Shown here one piece after another: positions 1 through 13,337 of a DNA stretch of 64,000 nt. Position 1 is the first letter of the stretch. Every line of letters begins with the position of its first letter. The DNA is taken from the NCBI RefSeq assembly GCF_010731575.1, contig NZ_AP022617.1:1674001-1738000 (forward strand), in the 5' to 3' direction. Both the position numbers and the translations under genes were made by a program. This DNA is from Mycolicibacterium monacense. GTDB lineage: Bacteria; Actinomycetota; Actinomycetes; Mycobacteriales; Mycobacteriaceae. A model generated the notes under the pieces. It searched no databases and had not been told where the DNA came from. It worked only from the letters and a program-made list of their open reading frames with translations.

Positions 1-226
1 GGTCGATCGGCGCCTGGATCGCCGCGACGAACAGCTGCTGTTTGGTGCCGAAATAGTGGTGCACCAGCGCCGGGTCCACACCCGCGCCTGCCGCGATCGC
101 GCGGATCGAGGTCTTGTCGATCCCGTTGCGGGCGAACAGCGCCCGTGCAGTGTGGAGTATCCGGTCGCGATTGTCGGACGTCCCCGGCGGGCGCCCGGGA
201 CGTTTCCGCTCAGCGTTGGTCGTCAC
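1..226 (-). CDS. TetR-family regulator, N-terminal part (runs off the window)
   Basis: Only the first 75 or so residues lie in the window. After a basic stretch (RKRPGRPPG) comes a typical TetR helix-turn-helix: the IRAIAAGAGVDPALVHHYFG segment is the recognition helix region with the usual Tyr-Phe-Gly end. GTG at 226 is taken as the start. The gene begins 6 bases after the permease stop, so it is probably the last gene of the ABC exporter operon. The order matches M. tuberculosis Rv1687c-Rv1685c. A role as autorepressor of the exporter is inferred from position and from palindromes at the operon start. The ligand is unknown. Confidence 0.85.
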   Translation of the reverse strand, partial: MTTNAERKRPGRPPGTSDNRDRILHTARALFARNGIDKTSIRAIAAGAGVDPALVHHYFGTKQQLFVAAIQAPID

Positions 227-232
227 GAATTC

Positions 233-1057
233 CTACGGTGTCCTTCGTCGCAGCGTGGCCGCGGCCAGGAACATGGCCACCACCGCGAAAGCCACCACGA
301 TCGTGATGTCCCGCACCGCGGTCGCCGTCGGTTCCGGGTGTGCGCTCACCTCCCGCAGCGCCTCCAGTGCGTAGCTGGCCGGCATGACGTTGCTGACCCA
401 CTGCAGCCATTCGGGCAGGGCGTTGCGCGGCACGATGATTCCGCACAACAGCAGCTGGGGGGCGATGACCAGCGGCATGAACTGGACCGCCTGGAACTCG
501 GTGCGGGCGAAGGCGCTGCACAGAAGCCCGAGCCCCACGCCGAGCACGGCATTGACGATGGCGATGCCGATCACCAGAAGCGGGCTGCCCGCGGTCTCGA
601 AGCCCAGAAACCAGAACGCGACCACGCACGCCAGGCTGGCCTGGGCCGCCGCCGCGAGCGAGAAGGCGGTGCCGTAGGCGGCGAGTAGATCGGCCCGGCG
701 CAGGGGAGTGGCCAGGATCCGCTCGAGCGTTCCCGACACCCGTTCCCGCTGCATGGTGATCGACGTGATGAGGAACATCACGATGAGCGGAAACACCCCG
801 AGCATGATCAGACAGGCGTTGGTGAACGGTGACGGCGTGCCGGGTGCATGCGGTACGTCGGCGAACATGAAGTAGATCAAGGTGATGATCACGCTCGGTA
901 CGAGCAGGATCATCGCGACGCTGCGGTGGTCGGCGCGCAGTTGACGCAGGATCCGGCCGGTGGTGGCGAGGTACGCCTGAGGGCTCAGCCGGTGGCGACT
1001 CCGGCTGCGGTGCTGCGCCGGATGACGGACAGAAACGCTTCCTCCAGTGACGTGCAT
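233..1057 (-). CDS. ABC-2 type transporter permease
   Basis: Integral membrane half of an ABC exporter. The roughly 274-residue protein has about six hydrophobic segments, including one near VAMILLVPSVIITLIYF and a last one just before the C-terminal Arg-rich tail, the pattern of ABC-2 (drug or daunorubicin-type) permeases. The MQRERVSGTLERILATPL segment after the second helix is the conserved cytoplasmic motif of this family. ATG at 1057 overlaps the ATPase gene by 73 bases; a later non-ATG start is possible, so the exact N-terminus is uncertain. It is translated after the ATPase and before the TetR gene. Substrate unknown. Confidence 0.85.
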   Translation of the reverse strand: MHVTGGSVSVRHPAQHRSRSRHRLSPQAYLATTGRILRQLRADHRSVAMILLVPSVIITLIYFMFADVPHAPGTPSPFTNACLIMLGVFPLIVMFLITSITMQRERVSGTLERILATPLRRADLLAAYGTAFSLAAAAQASLACVVAFWFLGFETAGSPLLVIGIAIVNAVLGVGLGLLCSAFARTEFQAVQFMPLVIAPQLLLCGIIVPRNALPEWLQWVSNVMPASYALEALREVSAHPEPTATAVRDITIVVAFAVVAMFLAAATLRRRTP

Positions 1058-1746
1058 CCCGTGTCCTTCCGCAGTTGTTCCGGGGTGGAGTGGGCGAGCA
1101 GGCGGCCCTCGCGTAGCAGGATCAGATCGCCGCAGTGGTCCGCCTCGTCCATGACGTGGCTCGACACCAGCAGGGTCGTGCCGCCGCGGGCCAGCTCGTC
1201 GAACTGCTGCCACAGGTCGACGCGCAGCACCGGGTCCAGGCCGACGGTCGGTTCGTCGAGCACCAGGAGTTCGGGGTGGGCGACGAGCACGCACGCCAGC
1301 GACGCCCGGGTGCGCTGACCGCCCGACAGGTTGGCGCCGAATTCGGAGCGGTGGTCGGCTAGCCCGACGGCGTCGACGGCTTCGTCCGCGGCCTGACCGC
1401 CGGTGCCGTAGAGCGCCGCGAAGTACCGGACGTTGTCGATCACGCGCAGGTCGTTGTAGATGGTGGCGTCCTGCGTGACATAGCCGACGCGATGGCGCAG
1501 TTCCGCGGATCCGGCAGGTCTTCCCAGCACGGTGACCGACCCCGCGGCGATGATCTGGGTGCCGACCACCGAGCGCATCAACGTGGTCTTACCGCAGCCG
1601 GACGGCCCCAGGATGCCGGTGATGGCGCCACGGGCCACCTGGACCGACACCCTGTCCAGCGCCACCCGATTGCCGCGCACCACCCGCAGATCCCGGATGT
1701 CGACCGCGGCGGCGTCGATCAATTCATCATCCGATGAAGTCATCAT
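985..1746 (-). CDS. ABC transporter ATP-binding protein
   Basis: Cytoplasmic ATPase of the exporter formed with the downstream permease. Walker A (GPSGCGKT) is at residues 47-54, the signature LSGGQ near 140-144, and Walker B with its Glu (LLVLDEP) near 160-166, followed by a D-loop and a switch His. The 253-residue length is short for a drug-exporter ATPase and the C-terminal regulatory segment is minimal. The start (two ATGs in tandem at 1746 and 1743) lies inside a cluster of inverted repeats shared with the divergent glycosylase promoter. First gene of a three-gene minus-strand operon. Confidence 0.9.
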   Translation of the reverse strand: MMTSSDDELIDAAAVDIRDLRVVRGNRVALDRVSVQVARGAITGILGPSGCGKTTLMRSVVGTQIIAAGSVTVLGRPAGSAELRHRVGYVTQDATIYNDLRVIDNVRYFAALYGTGGQAADEAVDAVGLADHRSEFGANLSGGQRTRASLACVLVAHPELLVLDEPTVGLDPVLRVDLWQQFDELARGGTTLLVSSHVMDEADHCGDLILLREGRLLAHSTPEQLRKDTGCTSLEEAFLSVIRRSTAAGVATG

Positions 1747-1755
1747 GTGATGAAT
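1722..1755. promoter_or_regulatory. Overlapping inverted repeats, candidate TetR operator
   Basis: ATTCATCA (1722-1729) and TGATGAAT (1748-1755) form an 8-base inverted repeat. Nested inside are TTCAT/ATGAA (1723-1727, 1734-1738) and TCATCA/TGATGA around two bases (1740-1753). The set spans the ATPase start codon, a position where a bound repressor would block expression. Assignment to the TetR regulator at the end of the operon is an inference. Confidence 0.5.
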
Positions 1756-1806
1756 ATTTCTCCCCCGCGGTCGGCGGGGTCAAGAGGGCGGGGCAGAATC
1801 GCTGCG

Positions 1807-2418
1807 GTGAGTGTGGAGCTGCTGCGGGTCGACCCCCTCACGGCGGCCCGTCGGTTGCTCGGTGCGGTACTGACCTGCCGCGGCGTCAGCGCGACGGTCG
1901 TCGAGGTCGAGGCATACGGCGGCCCACCCGACGGGCCGTGGCCGGACGCCGCCGCCCACTCGTACCGCGGTCCCGGCCCGCGGAATCAGGTGATGTTCGG
2001 CCCCGCAGGCAGGCTCTACACCTACCGCAGCCACGGCATTCACGTCTGCGCGAACGTGGCCTGCGCCGACGACGGGGTGGCGGCCGCCGTGCTGCTGCGC
2101 GCGGCTGTCATCGAATCGGGTCATGACGTCGTACAGCGCCGTCGCGGCGAGGCGGTGCGTGAGTCGGCGTTTGCCAGGGGTCCGGGAAACCTGTGCGCGG
2201 CGCTGGGAATCACGATGGCGGACAACGGAATCGATGTGTTCGCCGAGGACAGCCCCGTCCACCTAAGGCTGGGTGAGGCACAGCCGTGCATCGCCGGGCC
2301 CCGGGTCGGGGTGAGCAAGGCCGCCGACCGGCCGTGGCGACTGTGGTTGGCCGGCCGGCCGGAGGTGTCGGCCTACCGGCGCAGCCCGCGAGCTCCGGCA
2401 CCGGGCGGCAGCGACTGA
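1807..2418 (+). CDS. mpg: DNA-3-methyladenine glycosylase (AAG/MPG family)
   Basis: Base-excision repair enzyme that removes alkylated purines such as 3-methyladenine. The 203-residue protein begins at GTG 1807 ([11 protein letters not shown]) and shows the family landmarks: [12 protein letters not shown] with the catalytic Glu, [30 protein letters not shown] region with the base-flipping Tyr, and [11 protein letters not shown]. An in-frame upstream ATG at 1747 would add 20 residues unlike the family, so it is not used. Divergent from the ABC operon and 27 bases upstream of tyrS. Matches the M. tuberculosis order Rv1688-tyrS. Confidence 0.92.
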   Translation: MSVELLRVDPLTAARRLLGAVLTCRGVSATVVEVEAYGGPPDGPWPDAAAHSYRGPGPRNQVMFGPAGRLYTYRSHGIHVCANVACADDGVAAAVLLRAAVIESGHDVVQRRRGEAVRESAFARGPGNLCAALGITMADNGIDVFAEDSPVHLRLGEAQPCIAGPRVGVSKAADRPWRLWLAGRPEVSAYRRSPRAPAPGGSD

Positions 2419-2445
2419 TCTCGGCGCGTACGGAAAGATCGAGGC

Positions 2446-3717
2446 ATGAGCAGCATTCTCGACGAGTTGGACTGGCGCGGGCTGATCGCGCAATCGACCG
2501 ACCGGGACGCACTGGCGGCCGAACTGGCCGCCGGTCCGATGACGCTGTACTCCGGCTTCGACCCCACTGCGCCCAGCCTGCATGCCGGACATCTCGTGCC
2601 ACTGCTGACGCTGCGCCGTTTTCAGCAGGCCGGTCACCGGCCGATCGTGCTGGCCGGCGGGGCCACCGGAATGATCGGCGACCCGCGGGACACGGGGGAG
2701 CGCACACTGCAGACCGCCGACACGGTCGCCGACTGGGCGGACCGGATCCGGGGTCAGCTCGAGCGGTTCGTGGAGTTCGACGAATCGCCCACCGGCGCGA
2801 TCGTCGAGAACAACCTCTCCTGGACCGGCGCGTTGTCGACGATCGAATTCCTCCGTGACGTGGGCAAGTACTTCTCGGTGAATGTGATGCTCGACCGCGA
2901 CACCGTCCGGCGGCGCCTGGAGGGAGAAGGGATCTCCTACACCGAGTTCAGCTACATGCTGTTGCAGGCCAACGACTATGTGCAGTTGCGGAAACGCCAC
3001 GGCTGCGCGCTGCAGATCGGCGGTTCCGATCAGTGGGGCAACATCGTGGCCGGGGTCCGGTTGGTGCGCCAGAAACTGGGCGACACCGTCCACGCGATGA
3101 CGACCCCGCTGGTCACCGACTCGGAGGGCAAGAAGTTCGGGAAGTCGACCGGGGGTGGGAACCTGTGGCTCGACCCGGAGATGACCACGCCGTACGCCTG
3201 GTACCAGTACTTCATCAACACCGCCGACGCCGACGTCGTCAACTACCTGCGGTGGTTCACGTTCCTCGAGGCCGGCGAGTTGGGGGAGCTCGAGGAGGCG
3301 ACCCGTGATCGACCTCACCAGCGCACCGCCCAGCGGCGCCTCGCCCGCGAGCTGACCACGCTGGTCCACGGCGAGGATGCGACCCGGTCGGTGGAGCACG
3401 CCAGCCAGGCGCTGTTCGGCCGCGGTGAGCTCGCCGCGCTCGACGAACCGACCCTGGCCGCGGCGCTGCGTGAGGCGTCGGTGGCCGAACTCACCCCGAG
3501 CGGGCCGGATCTCATCACCGATCTGCTGGTCGCCACCGGCCTGTCGGCGAGTAAGGGCGCCGCGCGCAGGACCATCGCCGAGGGCGGGGTCTCGGTGAAC
3601 AACGTGAAGATCGACAGCGACGAGTGGACCCCGCAGGCCTCGGACTTCCTGCACGGCAGGTGGTTGGTCCTGCGCCGCGGCAAGCGGAATATCGCCGGCG
3701 TGCAGCGCGTTCGATGA
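2446..3717 (+). CDS. tyrS: Tyrosyl-tRNA synthetase
   Basis: Charges tRNA-Tyr with tyrosine. It is a class I synthetase of 423 residues. The HIGH-type motif is HAGH at residues 46-49, and the KMSKS-type motif is KFGKS at 230-234. The tyrosine pocket is seen in [12 protein letters not shown] and GGSDQWGNI. An S4 RNA-binding domain forms the C-terminus ([17 protein letters not shown]). Length and motifs fit the bacterial TyrRS-alpha form. It follows the glycosylase closely and is followed by the rrnB promoter, the arrangement described for rapidly growing mycobacteria. Confidence 0.98.
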   Translation: MSSILDELDWRGLIAQSTDRDALAAELAAGPMTLYSGFDPTAPSLHAGHLVPLLTLRRFQQAGHRPIVLAGGATGMIGDPRDTGERTLQTADTVADWADRIRGQLERFVEFDESPTGAIVENNLSWTGALSTIEFLRDVGKYFSVNVMLDRDTVRRRLEGEGISYTEFSYMLLQANDYVQLRKRHGCALQIGGSDQWGNIVAGVRLVRQKLGDTVHAMTTPLVTDSEGKKFGKSTGGGNLWLDPEMTTPYAWYQYFINTADADVVNYLRWFTFLEAGELGELEEATRDRPHQRTAQRRLARELTTLVHGEDATRSVEHASQALFGRGELAALDEPTLAAALREASVAELTPSGPDLITDLLVATGLSASKGAARRTIAEGGVSVNNVKIDSDEWTPQASDFLHGRWLVLRRGKRNIAGVQRVR

Positions 3718-3782
3718 TCTGGCACGGCCGTACGACTGTGCGTCCGCCGAAATGAGCCGAAAACCCGCTTCTAGCTGGGGAT

Positions 3783-3811
3783 TTGACTCCGAGTTTCCAC
3801 TGACGTAACTT
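3783..3811 (+). promoter_or_regulatory. rrnB promoter
   Basis: TTGACT at 3783-3788 and TAACTT at 3806-3811 are separated by 17 bases, a sigma-A type promoter typical of mycobacterial rRNA operons. It is the only clear promoter between tyrS and the 16S gene, consistent with the single-promoter rrnB of rapid growers. Confidence 0.8.
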
Positions 3812-3817
3812 ATTCCA

Positions 3818-4110
3818 CGTCGCCGCGACACGGCCTCCGGGCCGGGGAGCGCGGCAGACTCCCAGAGGGACACTCACTTCGGTGGGTTCCTGACCGTCCG
3901 CACTACGATTACGCGGCTTTTCGCCGCGGGATCGCTGCGCGGGTCGGGCGGGTGTGTTGTTTGAGAACTCAATAGTGTGTTTGGTGGTTTTTGTTTGTTG
4001 TTTTTGTTTTGGCCGCGCCTCTTTTTCCCGTTTAGGGGTGTGGTTGTTTTTGGATGCCAGTTTTTGGTGTCTTGTTGTTTGATCAGATTTTTCTGAATGG
4101 CCTTTTTGGG
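3818..4110 (+). other. rRNA leader with antitermination-like element
   Basis: Transcribed leader between the promoter and 16S. It contains TTGAGAACTCAA (3961-3972), part of the conserved mycobacterial leader block thought to hold the Nus antitermination signals, followed by long T/G-rich stretches and a C-rich segment near 4020. No protein gene is supported here. Confidence 0.6.
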
Positions 4111-9186
<5,076 letters not shown>

Positions 9187-9321
9187 ACCACAAAATGTGT
9201 GCACACAAACGCCTCGCAACCACGCATCCACACCAGAATCGGACACGATTCACACCCCACCACCAAAAAACACTTCCCCCACACCACCTGTGGGGGCACT
9301 CAGAAACGAGTGAAAATAAAG

Positions 9322-9437
9322 TTACGGCGGTCCATAGCGGCAGGGAAACGCCCGGTCCCATCCCGAACCCGGAAGCTAAGCCTGCCAGCGCCGATGATAC
9401 TACCCACCACGGGTGGAAAAGTAGGACACCGCCGAAC
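9322..9437 (+). rRNA. rrf: 5S ribosomal RNA
   Basis: Standard mycobacterial 5S of about 116 bases. ACGGCGG at the 5' end pairs with CCGCCG at the 3' end. The internal GAACCCGGAAGCTAAG loop is intact. It lies about 135 bases after 23S and is the last gene of the operon. Confidence 0.97.
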
Positions 9438-9447
9438 ACCCTTTACA

Positions 9448-9490
9448 CCTCGGCCCTCCGACCACAATCGGAGGGCCGAGGTCTTTTTCT
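9448..9490 (+). terminator. rrnB intrinsic terminator
   Basis: A perfect 14-base inverted repeat, CCTCGGCCCTCCGA (9448-9461) and TCGGAGGGCCGAGG (9468-9481), with a 6-base loop and a following TCTTTTTCT tract. A strong terminator immediately after 5S. Confidence 0.93.
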
Positions 9491-9563
9491 ATAAGACGCG
9501 AATTGTCGCCAATTCTCGCCGGCACGTAAACTCGCGTCGGCGGGGCGACAGCGAGAGGTGTAC

Positions 9564-10391
9564 GTGAGCGAGGACAGGCAGTCGGGTGGACGCGACGAAC
9601 GTCGGCCGCGACGGACGTCGAATGCGAGCGCGCCTCGTCGCCCCCGCGATCAGCGTGCCGCGCCGCGGAACTCGGGGCCGAACCGGGCCCGCTCGACGCA
9701 ACCCCGAAGCGGTTCGGACACACCACGGTTCGACGGTCCCGTCATCCCGCCGGAGATCGAGGCCAAGCAATTGGCTCCCGAAATCCGCGGTGAACTCACG
9801 ACTTTGGACCGCCATACCGCCGACGCCGTCGCGCGGCACCTCGTCGCCGCGGGCGAACTGCTCGACGAAGATCCCGAAGCGGCGCTGGCCCATGCCCGAG
9901 CTGCCCGCGCCCGATCCGGCCGGATCGCCGCTGTGCGGGAGGCGGTGGGGATCGCCGCCTACCACTGCGGTGACTGGGCACAGGCGTTGGCCGAACTGCG
10001 GGCGGCCCGCCGTATGGGCAGCAAGTCGCCGCTGTTGCCGTTGATCGCCGACTGTGAACGCGGAGTCGGGCGCCCGGAACGGGCGATCGAACTGGCGCGT
10101 GGCCCCGAAGCCGATCAGCTCAGCGGCGACGACGCCGACGAACTCAAGATCGTGGTCGCCGGCGCCCGGTCGGACCTCGGCCAACTCGAGCAGGCGCTCG
10201 CAGTGTTGTCGACGCCCCCACTGGACCCGTCGCGGCGCGGCCCGACCGCGGCGCGGCTGTTCTACGTCTACGCCGACACGCTCCTCGCGCTCGGCCGCAC
10301 ACAGGACGCCCTGCAGTGGTTCCTCAATGCCGCGGCCGCCGACGTGGAGGGCGTCACCGACGCCGAGGACCGGATCACGGAACTCAGCTGA
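9564..10391 (+). CDS. TPR-repeat protein (Rv1691-like)
   Basis: Protein of 275 residues. The first 55 are basic and probably disordered. The rest is a run of helix-turn-helix repeats rich in Ala and Leu (DEDPEAALAHARAARARSGR, AAYHCGDWAQALAELRAARR, LGQLEQALAVL, LGRTQDALQWFLNAA), which are TPR units, so a scaffold or partner-binding role is likely. GTG 9564 is preferred over GTG 9558 because AGAGG at 9554-9558 is then 5 bases upstream. It starts the housekeeping run from the phosphatase to recN. Confidence 0.82.
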   Translation: MSEDRQSGGRDERRPRRTSNASAPRRPRDQRAAPRNSGPNRARSTQPRSGSDTPRFDGPVIPPEIEAKQLAPEIRGELTTLDRHTADAVARHLVAAGELLDEDPEAALAHARAARARSGRIAAVREAVGIAAYHCGDWAQALAELRAARRMGSKSPLLPLIADCERGVGRPERAIELARGPEADQLSGDDADELKIVVAGARSDLGQLEQALAVLSTPPLDPSRRGPTAARLFYVYADTLLALGRTQDALQWFLNAAAADVEGVTDAEDRITELS

Positions 10392-10392
10392 C

Positions 10393-11409
10393 GTGACAGG
10401 CCTTGTGCAGCAACATGATTGCCTGCTCCTCGATCTCGATGGCACAGTGTTCCGCGGCCACGAACCGACCACCGGAGCCGTCGAGAGCCTCGCCGCGCTG
10501 AGCGCGCGGGTCCTCTACGTCACCAACAACGCCTCACGCAGCCCGGGCGACGTCGCAGGCCACCTCGTCGAGTTGGGGTTCGACGCGGACGCCGCCGACG
10601 TGGTGACCAGCGCCCAGAGCGCAGCGCACCTGCTCGCCGCCCAACTTCCCGCTGGGGCGCGGGTGTTGGTCGTGGGCACCGAGGCGTTGGCGGCCGAGGT
10701 CGACCTCGTGGGACTGCAGCCCGTCCGGCAGTTCGCCGACGATCCTGCCGCCGTCGTGCAGGGCCACAACCCGGAGACGGCGTGGGCGGACCTCGCCGAG
10801 GCGGCGCTGGCCCTGCGCGCCGGCGCCCTGTGGGTGGCGGCGAATGTCGATCTGACCCTGCCGTCCGAGCGGGGACTGTTGCCGGGCAACGGTTCGATGG
10901 TCGCCGCCCTGCAGGCCGCGACCGCCCGCGAACCTCAGGTCGCCGGCAAGCCGCAGCCGACGCTGATGCGGGATGCGTTGAGCCGGGGCGACTTTCACAC
11001 ACCGCTGGTGGTCGGTGACCGTCTGGACACCGACATCGCCGGCGCCAACGCGGCGTCGTTGCCGAGCCTGATGGTGCTCAGCGGTGTCAGCACCGCCGAC
11101 GAGGTGCTGCGTGCGGTGCCCCAGGAGCGGCCCGACTACATCGCCGAGGATCTGCGCTCCCTGGACGCACCGGCCGACGACCTGCGGGTCGGTCCGCACC
11201 CCGGCTGGCGCATCGAGGTCGATGACACGGACGTGACCGTCCACGCCGACGGCGCCGACCGCGGGGACGACCTCTCGGTGCTGCGTGCGACGGCCCACGT
11301 GGTGTGGCAGGCGGACCTGGCGGGCACGCCGTTCGCGGTCCGCGCGGGTGACGACACTGCGGCCGCCGCGCTGCGACGGTGGTCGCTGCTCACCGCCGTG
11401 ATCGACTAG
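10393..11409 (+). CDS. HAD-superfamily phosphatase, glycerol-3-phosphate phosphatase type (Rv1692-like)
   Basis: Haloacid dehalogenase phosphatase of 338 residues. The nucleophile motif DLDGT (Asp14, acid-base Asp16) is near the N-terminus. Motif II is YVTNNAS, and motif IV is VVGDRLDTDIAGA. The C-terminal Asp-rich extension matches the mycobacterial family. The M. tuberculosis orthologue in this position, Rv1692, was shown to hydrolyse glycerol-3-phosphate and to recycle glycerophospholipid head groups; the same role is inferred here. GTG at 10393 lies 1 base after the previous stop, so the two genes are co-transcribed. Confidence 0.88.
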   Translation: MTGLVQQHDCLLLDLDGTVFRGHEPTTGAVESLAALSARVLYVTNNASRSPGDVAGHLVELGFDADAADVVTSAQSAAHLLAAQLPAGARVLVVGTEALAAEVDLVGLQPVRQFADDPAAVVQGHNPETAWADLAEAALALRAGALWVAANVDLTLPSERGLLPGNGSMVAALQAATAREPQVAGKPQPTLMRDALSRGDFHTPLVVGDRLDTDIAGANAASLPSLMVLSGVSTADEVLRAVPQERPDYIAEDLRSLDAPADDLRVGPHPGWRIEVDDTDVTVHADGADRGDDLSVLRATAHVVWQADLAGTPFAVRAGDDTAAAALRRWSLLTAVID

Positions 11410-11422
11410 CGTGGCGGTCGAC

Positions 11423-11596
11423 ATGAGTAACGACCCCGATCAGCTTCGCACCCGGGTCGCGGCCCTGCTCGCTGACCTGCCGGAACCGGACCACGCCGGT
11501 GACCTCGCCGACTGCGATATCGACACCGTCGCCGCGCGCTTGGAGGAGGCGCACGATCTGCTCGTGCAGGCGCTGGCGGCGGTCGAGAAGGGCTGA
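11423..11596 (+). CDS. Small conserved protein (Rv1693-like)
   Basis: Acidic protein of 57 residues beginning MSNDPDQLRTRV, predicted to be two amphipathic helices with no signal or membrane segment. It sits between the phosphatase and tlyA as in M. tuberculosis (Rv1693). Function unknown. A GTG at 11411 is an alternative start. TAGCGT at 11407-11412, formed from the phosphatase stop codon, could be a -10 element giving an almost leaderless message. Confidence 0.75.
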   Translation: MSNDPDQLRTRVAALLADLPEPDHAGDLADCDIDTVAARLEEAHDLLVQALAAVEKG

Positions 11597-11602
11597 GCGC
11601 TC

Positions 11603-12412
11603 GTGACGCGGCGCGCACGGGTCGACGCCGAGTTGGTGCGACGGGGGTTGGCCCGGTCGCGTCAGCAGGCCGCCGAGCTCATCGGCGCAGGCCGGGTGAC
11701 CGTCGACGGTATGCCGGCGGCCAAACCGGCGACCGCGGTCGCCGTCACCGCCCATATCGCCGTCGACACCGCGGACGAACGGTCCTGGGTGTCGCGGGGC
11801 GCGCACAAACTCATCGGCGCCCTCGACGCCTTCGACATCGACGTCGCGGATCGGCGCGGACTCGATGCCGGGGCGTCGACCGGGGGTTTCACCGAGGTCC
11901 TGCTCGACCGCGGCGCCCGCGAAGTCGTCGCCGTCGACGTCGGATACGGCCAACTGGCGTGGTCGCTGCGCTCGGATGAGCGGGTGGTGGTCGTCGAACG
12001 CACCAACGTGCGCGAACTCACCCCGGAGATGATCGGCGGTCCTGTCGACCTCGTCGTGGCGGACCTGTCGTTTATCTCCCTGGCGACGGTTCTGCCCGCG
12101 CTGACCGCATGCGCGTCGCCCGACGCCGATATCGTTCCCATGGTGAAGCCGCAGTTCGAGGTCGGGAAGGACCGGGTCGGCGCCGGTGGCGTCGTCTCGG
12201 AACCCGAATTGCGTGCGGAGTCGGTGCTGTCCGTGGCCGCCAAGGCCGCCGGGCTCGGCTGGGAGACGGTCGGTGCGACGGCGAGCCCGCTGCCGGGCCC
12301 GTCGGGCAACGTCGAGTACTTCTTGTGGTTACGCGCCCGCACGGACCGCGGACTGCGCGGCGACGATCTCGAGCAGGCGGTGCGGCGCGCCGTCACGGAA
12401 GGACCGCAATGA
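11603..12412 (+). CDS. tlyA: 16S/23S rRNA 2'-O-methyltransferase TlyA
   Basis: Methylates ribose 2'-OH groups in 16S and 23S rRNA. Loss of TlyA gives capreomycin resistance in mycobacteria. The protein has 269 residues, the usual length. An N-terminal S4 domain ([25 protein letters not shown]) is followed by a Rossmann methyltransferase fold with the SAM motif [10 protein letters not shown] and the catalytic-type segments [20 protein letters not shown] and KPQFE. GTG 11603 is the start. It overlaps the NAD kinase start by 4 bases, so translation is coupled. Confidence 0.96.
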   Translation: MTRRARVDAELVRRGLARSRQQAAELIGAGRVTVDGMPAAKPATAVAVTAHIAVDTADERSWVSRGAHKLIGALDAFDIDVADRRGLDAGASTGGFTEVLLDRGAREVVAVDVGYGQLAWSLRSDERVVVVERTNVRELTPEMIGGPVDLVVADLSFISLATVLPALTACASPDADIVPMVKPQFEVGKDRVGAGGVVSEPELRAESVLSVAAKAAGLGWETVGATASPLPGPSGNVEYFLWLRARTDRGLRGDDLEQAVRRAVTEGPQ

Positions 12413-13332
12413 CGTCTGAACGCACCATCCTGCTGGTGGTTCACACGGGACGCGAGGATGCCACCGATGTGGCCCGACGGGTGCAGAAGATGTTGGGCGA
12501 CAACGACATTGGTCTTCGGGTGCTCGCCGCCGAGGCGGTCGACCGGGGCCCGGTGCACCTGTCGCCCGACGATATGCGCGCGATCGGCGTCGACATCGAC
12601 GTCGTCGACGCCGACGAACGGGCCGCCGAAGGCTGCGAGCTGGTGCTGGTTCTCGGCGGCGACGGCACCTTCCTGCGCGCCGCCGAACTCGCGCGCAACG
12701 TCGAGATCCCGGTGCTGGGGGTGAACCTCGGGCGGATCGGTTTCCTCGCCGAGGCCGAGGCGGAAGCCATCGACCGCGTACTCGAACACGTCGTCCGCCG
12801 CGACTACCGCGTCGAGGAGAGGATGACCCTCGACGTGGCGGTGCGCGCGGAAGGGGAGCTCCTCACCCGGGGCTGGGCGCTCAACGAGGCCAGCCTGGAG
12901 AAGGGGCCGCGCCTGGGGGTGCTCGGCGTGGTCGTGGAGATCGACGGCCGCCCGGTGTCGGCGTTCGGCTGCGACGGTGTGCTGGTGTCGACGCCGACCG
13001 GGTCCACCGCTTACGCGTTCTCCGCCGGCGGGCCGGTGCTGTGGCCGGACCTCGAGGCGATCCTGGTGGTGCCCAACAACGCCCACGCCCTGTTCGCGCG
13101 GCCGATGGTGACCAGCCCGGACGCCACGATCGCGATCGAGATCGAGGCGAGCGGGCATGACGCCCTGGTGTTCTGCGACGGCCGGCGGGAGATGGTGGTG
13201 CCGGCCGGTGGCCGGCTGGAGGTGACCCGCTGCGGCACACCGCTGAAATGGGTACGGCTCGACAGCGCACCGTTCACCGACCGGCTGGTGCGCAAGTTCC
13301 GGCTGCCCGTCACCGGATGGCGGGGGCAGTAG
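12409..13332 (+). CDS. ppnK: NAD kinase
   Basis: Phosphorylates NAD to NADP (with ATP or polyphosphate in mycobacteria). It has 307 residues, the same as the M. tuberculosis enzyme. The family motif GGDGT is at residues 83-87, followed by the conserved [14 protein letters not shown] segment and the [23 protein letters not shown] glycine-rich site. ATG at 12409 overlaps the tlyA stop (ATGA). recN begins 5 bases after its stop. Confidence 0.97.
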   Translation: MTSERTILLVVHTGREDATDVARRVQKMLGDNDIGLRVLAAEAVDRGPVHLSPDDMRAIGVDIDVVDADERAAEGCELVLVLGGDGTFLRAAELARNVEIPVLGVNLGRIGFLAEAEAEAIDRVLEHVVRRDYRVEERMTLDVAVRAEGELLTRGWALNEASLEKGPRLGVLGVVVEIDGRPVSAFGCDGVLVSTPTGSTAYAFSAGGPVLWPDLEAILVVPNNAHALFARPMVTSPDATIAIEIEASGHDALVFCDGRREMVVPAGGRLEVTRCGTPLKWVRLDSAPFTDRLVRKFRLPVTGWRGQ

Positions 13333-13337
13333 CGCCC

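Noticed and set aside
2263..3873. 536-codon open frame antisense to tyrS
   Set aside because: High-GC third-codon bias gives long antisense frames. The protein is rich in Arg, Gln and Gly and resembles no family, while tyrS on the other strand has all its motifs.
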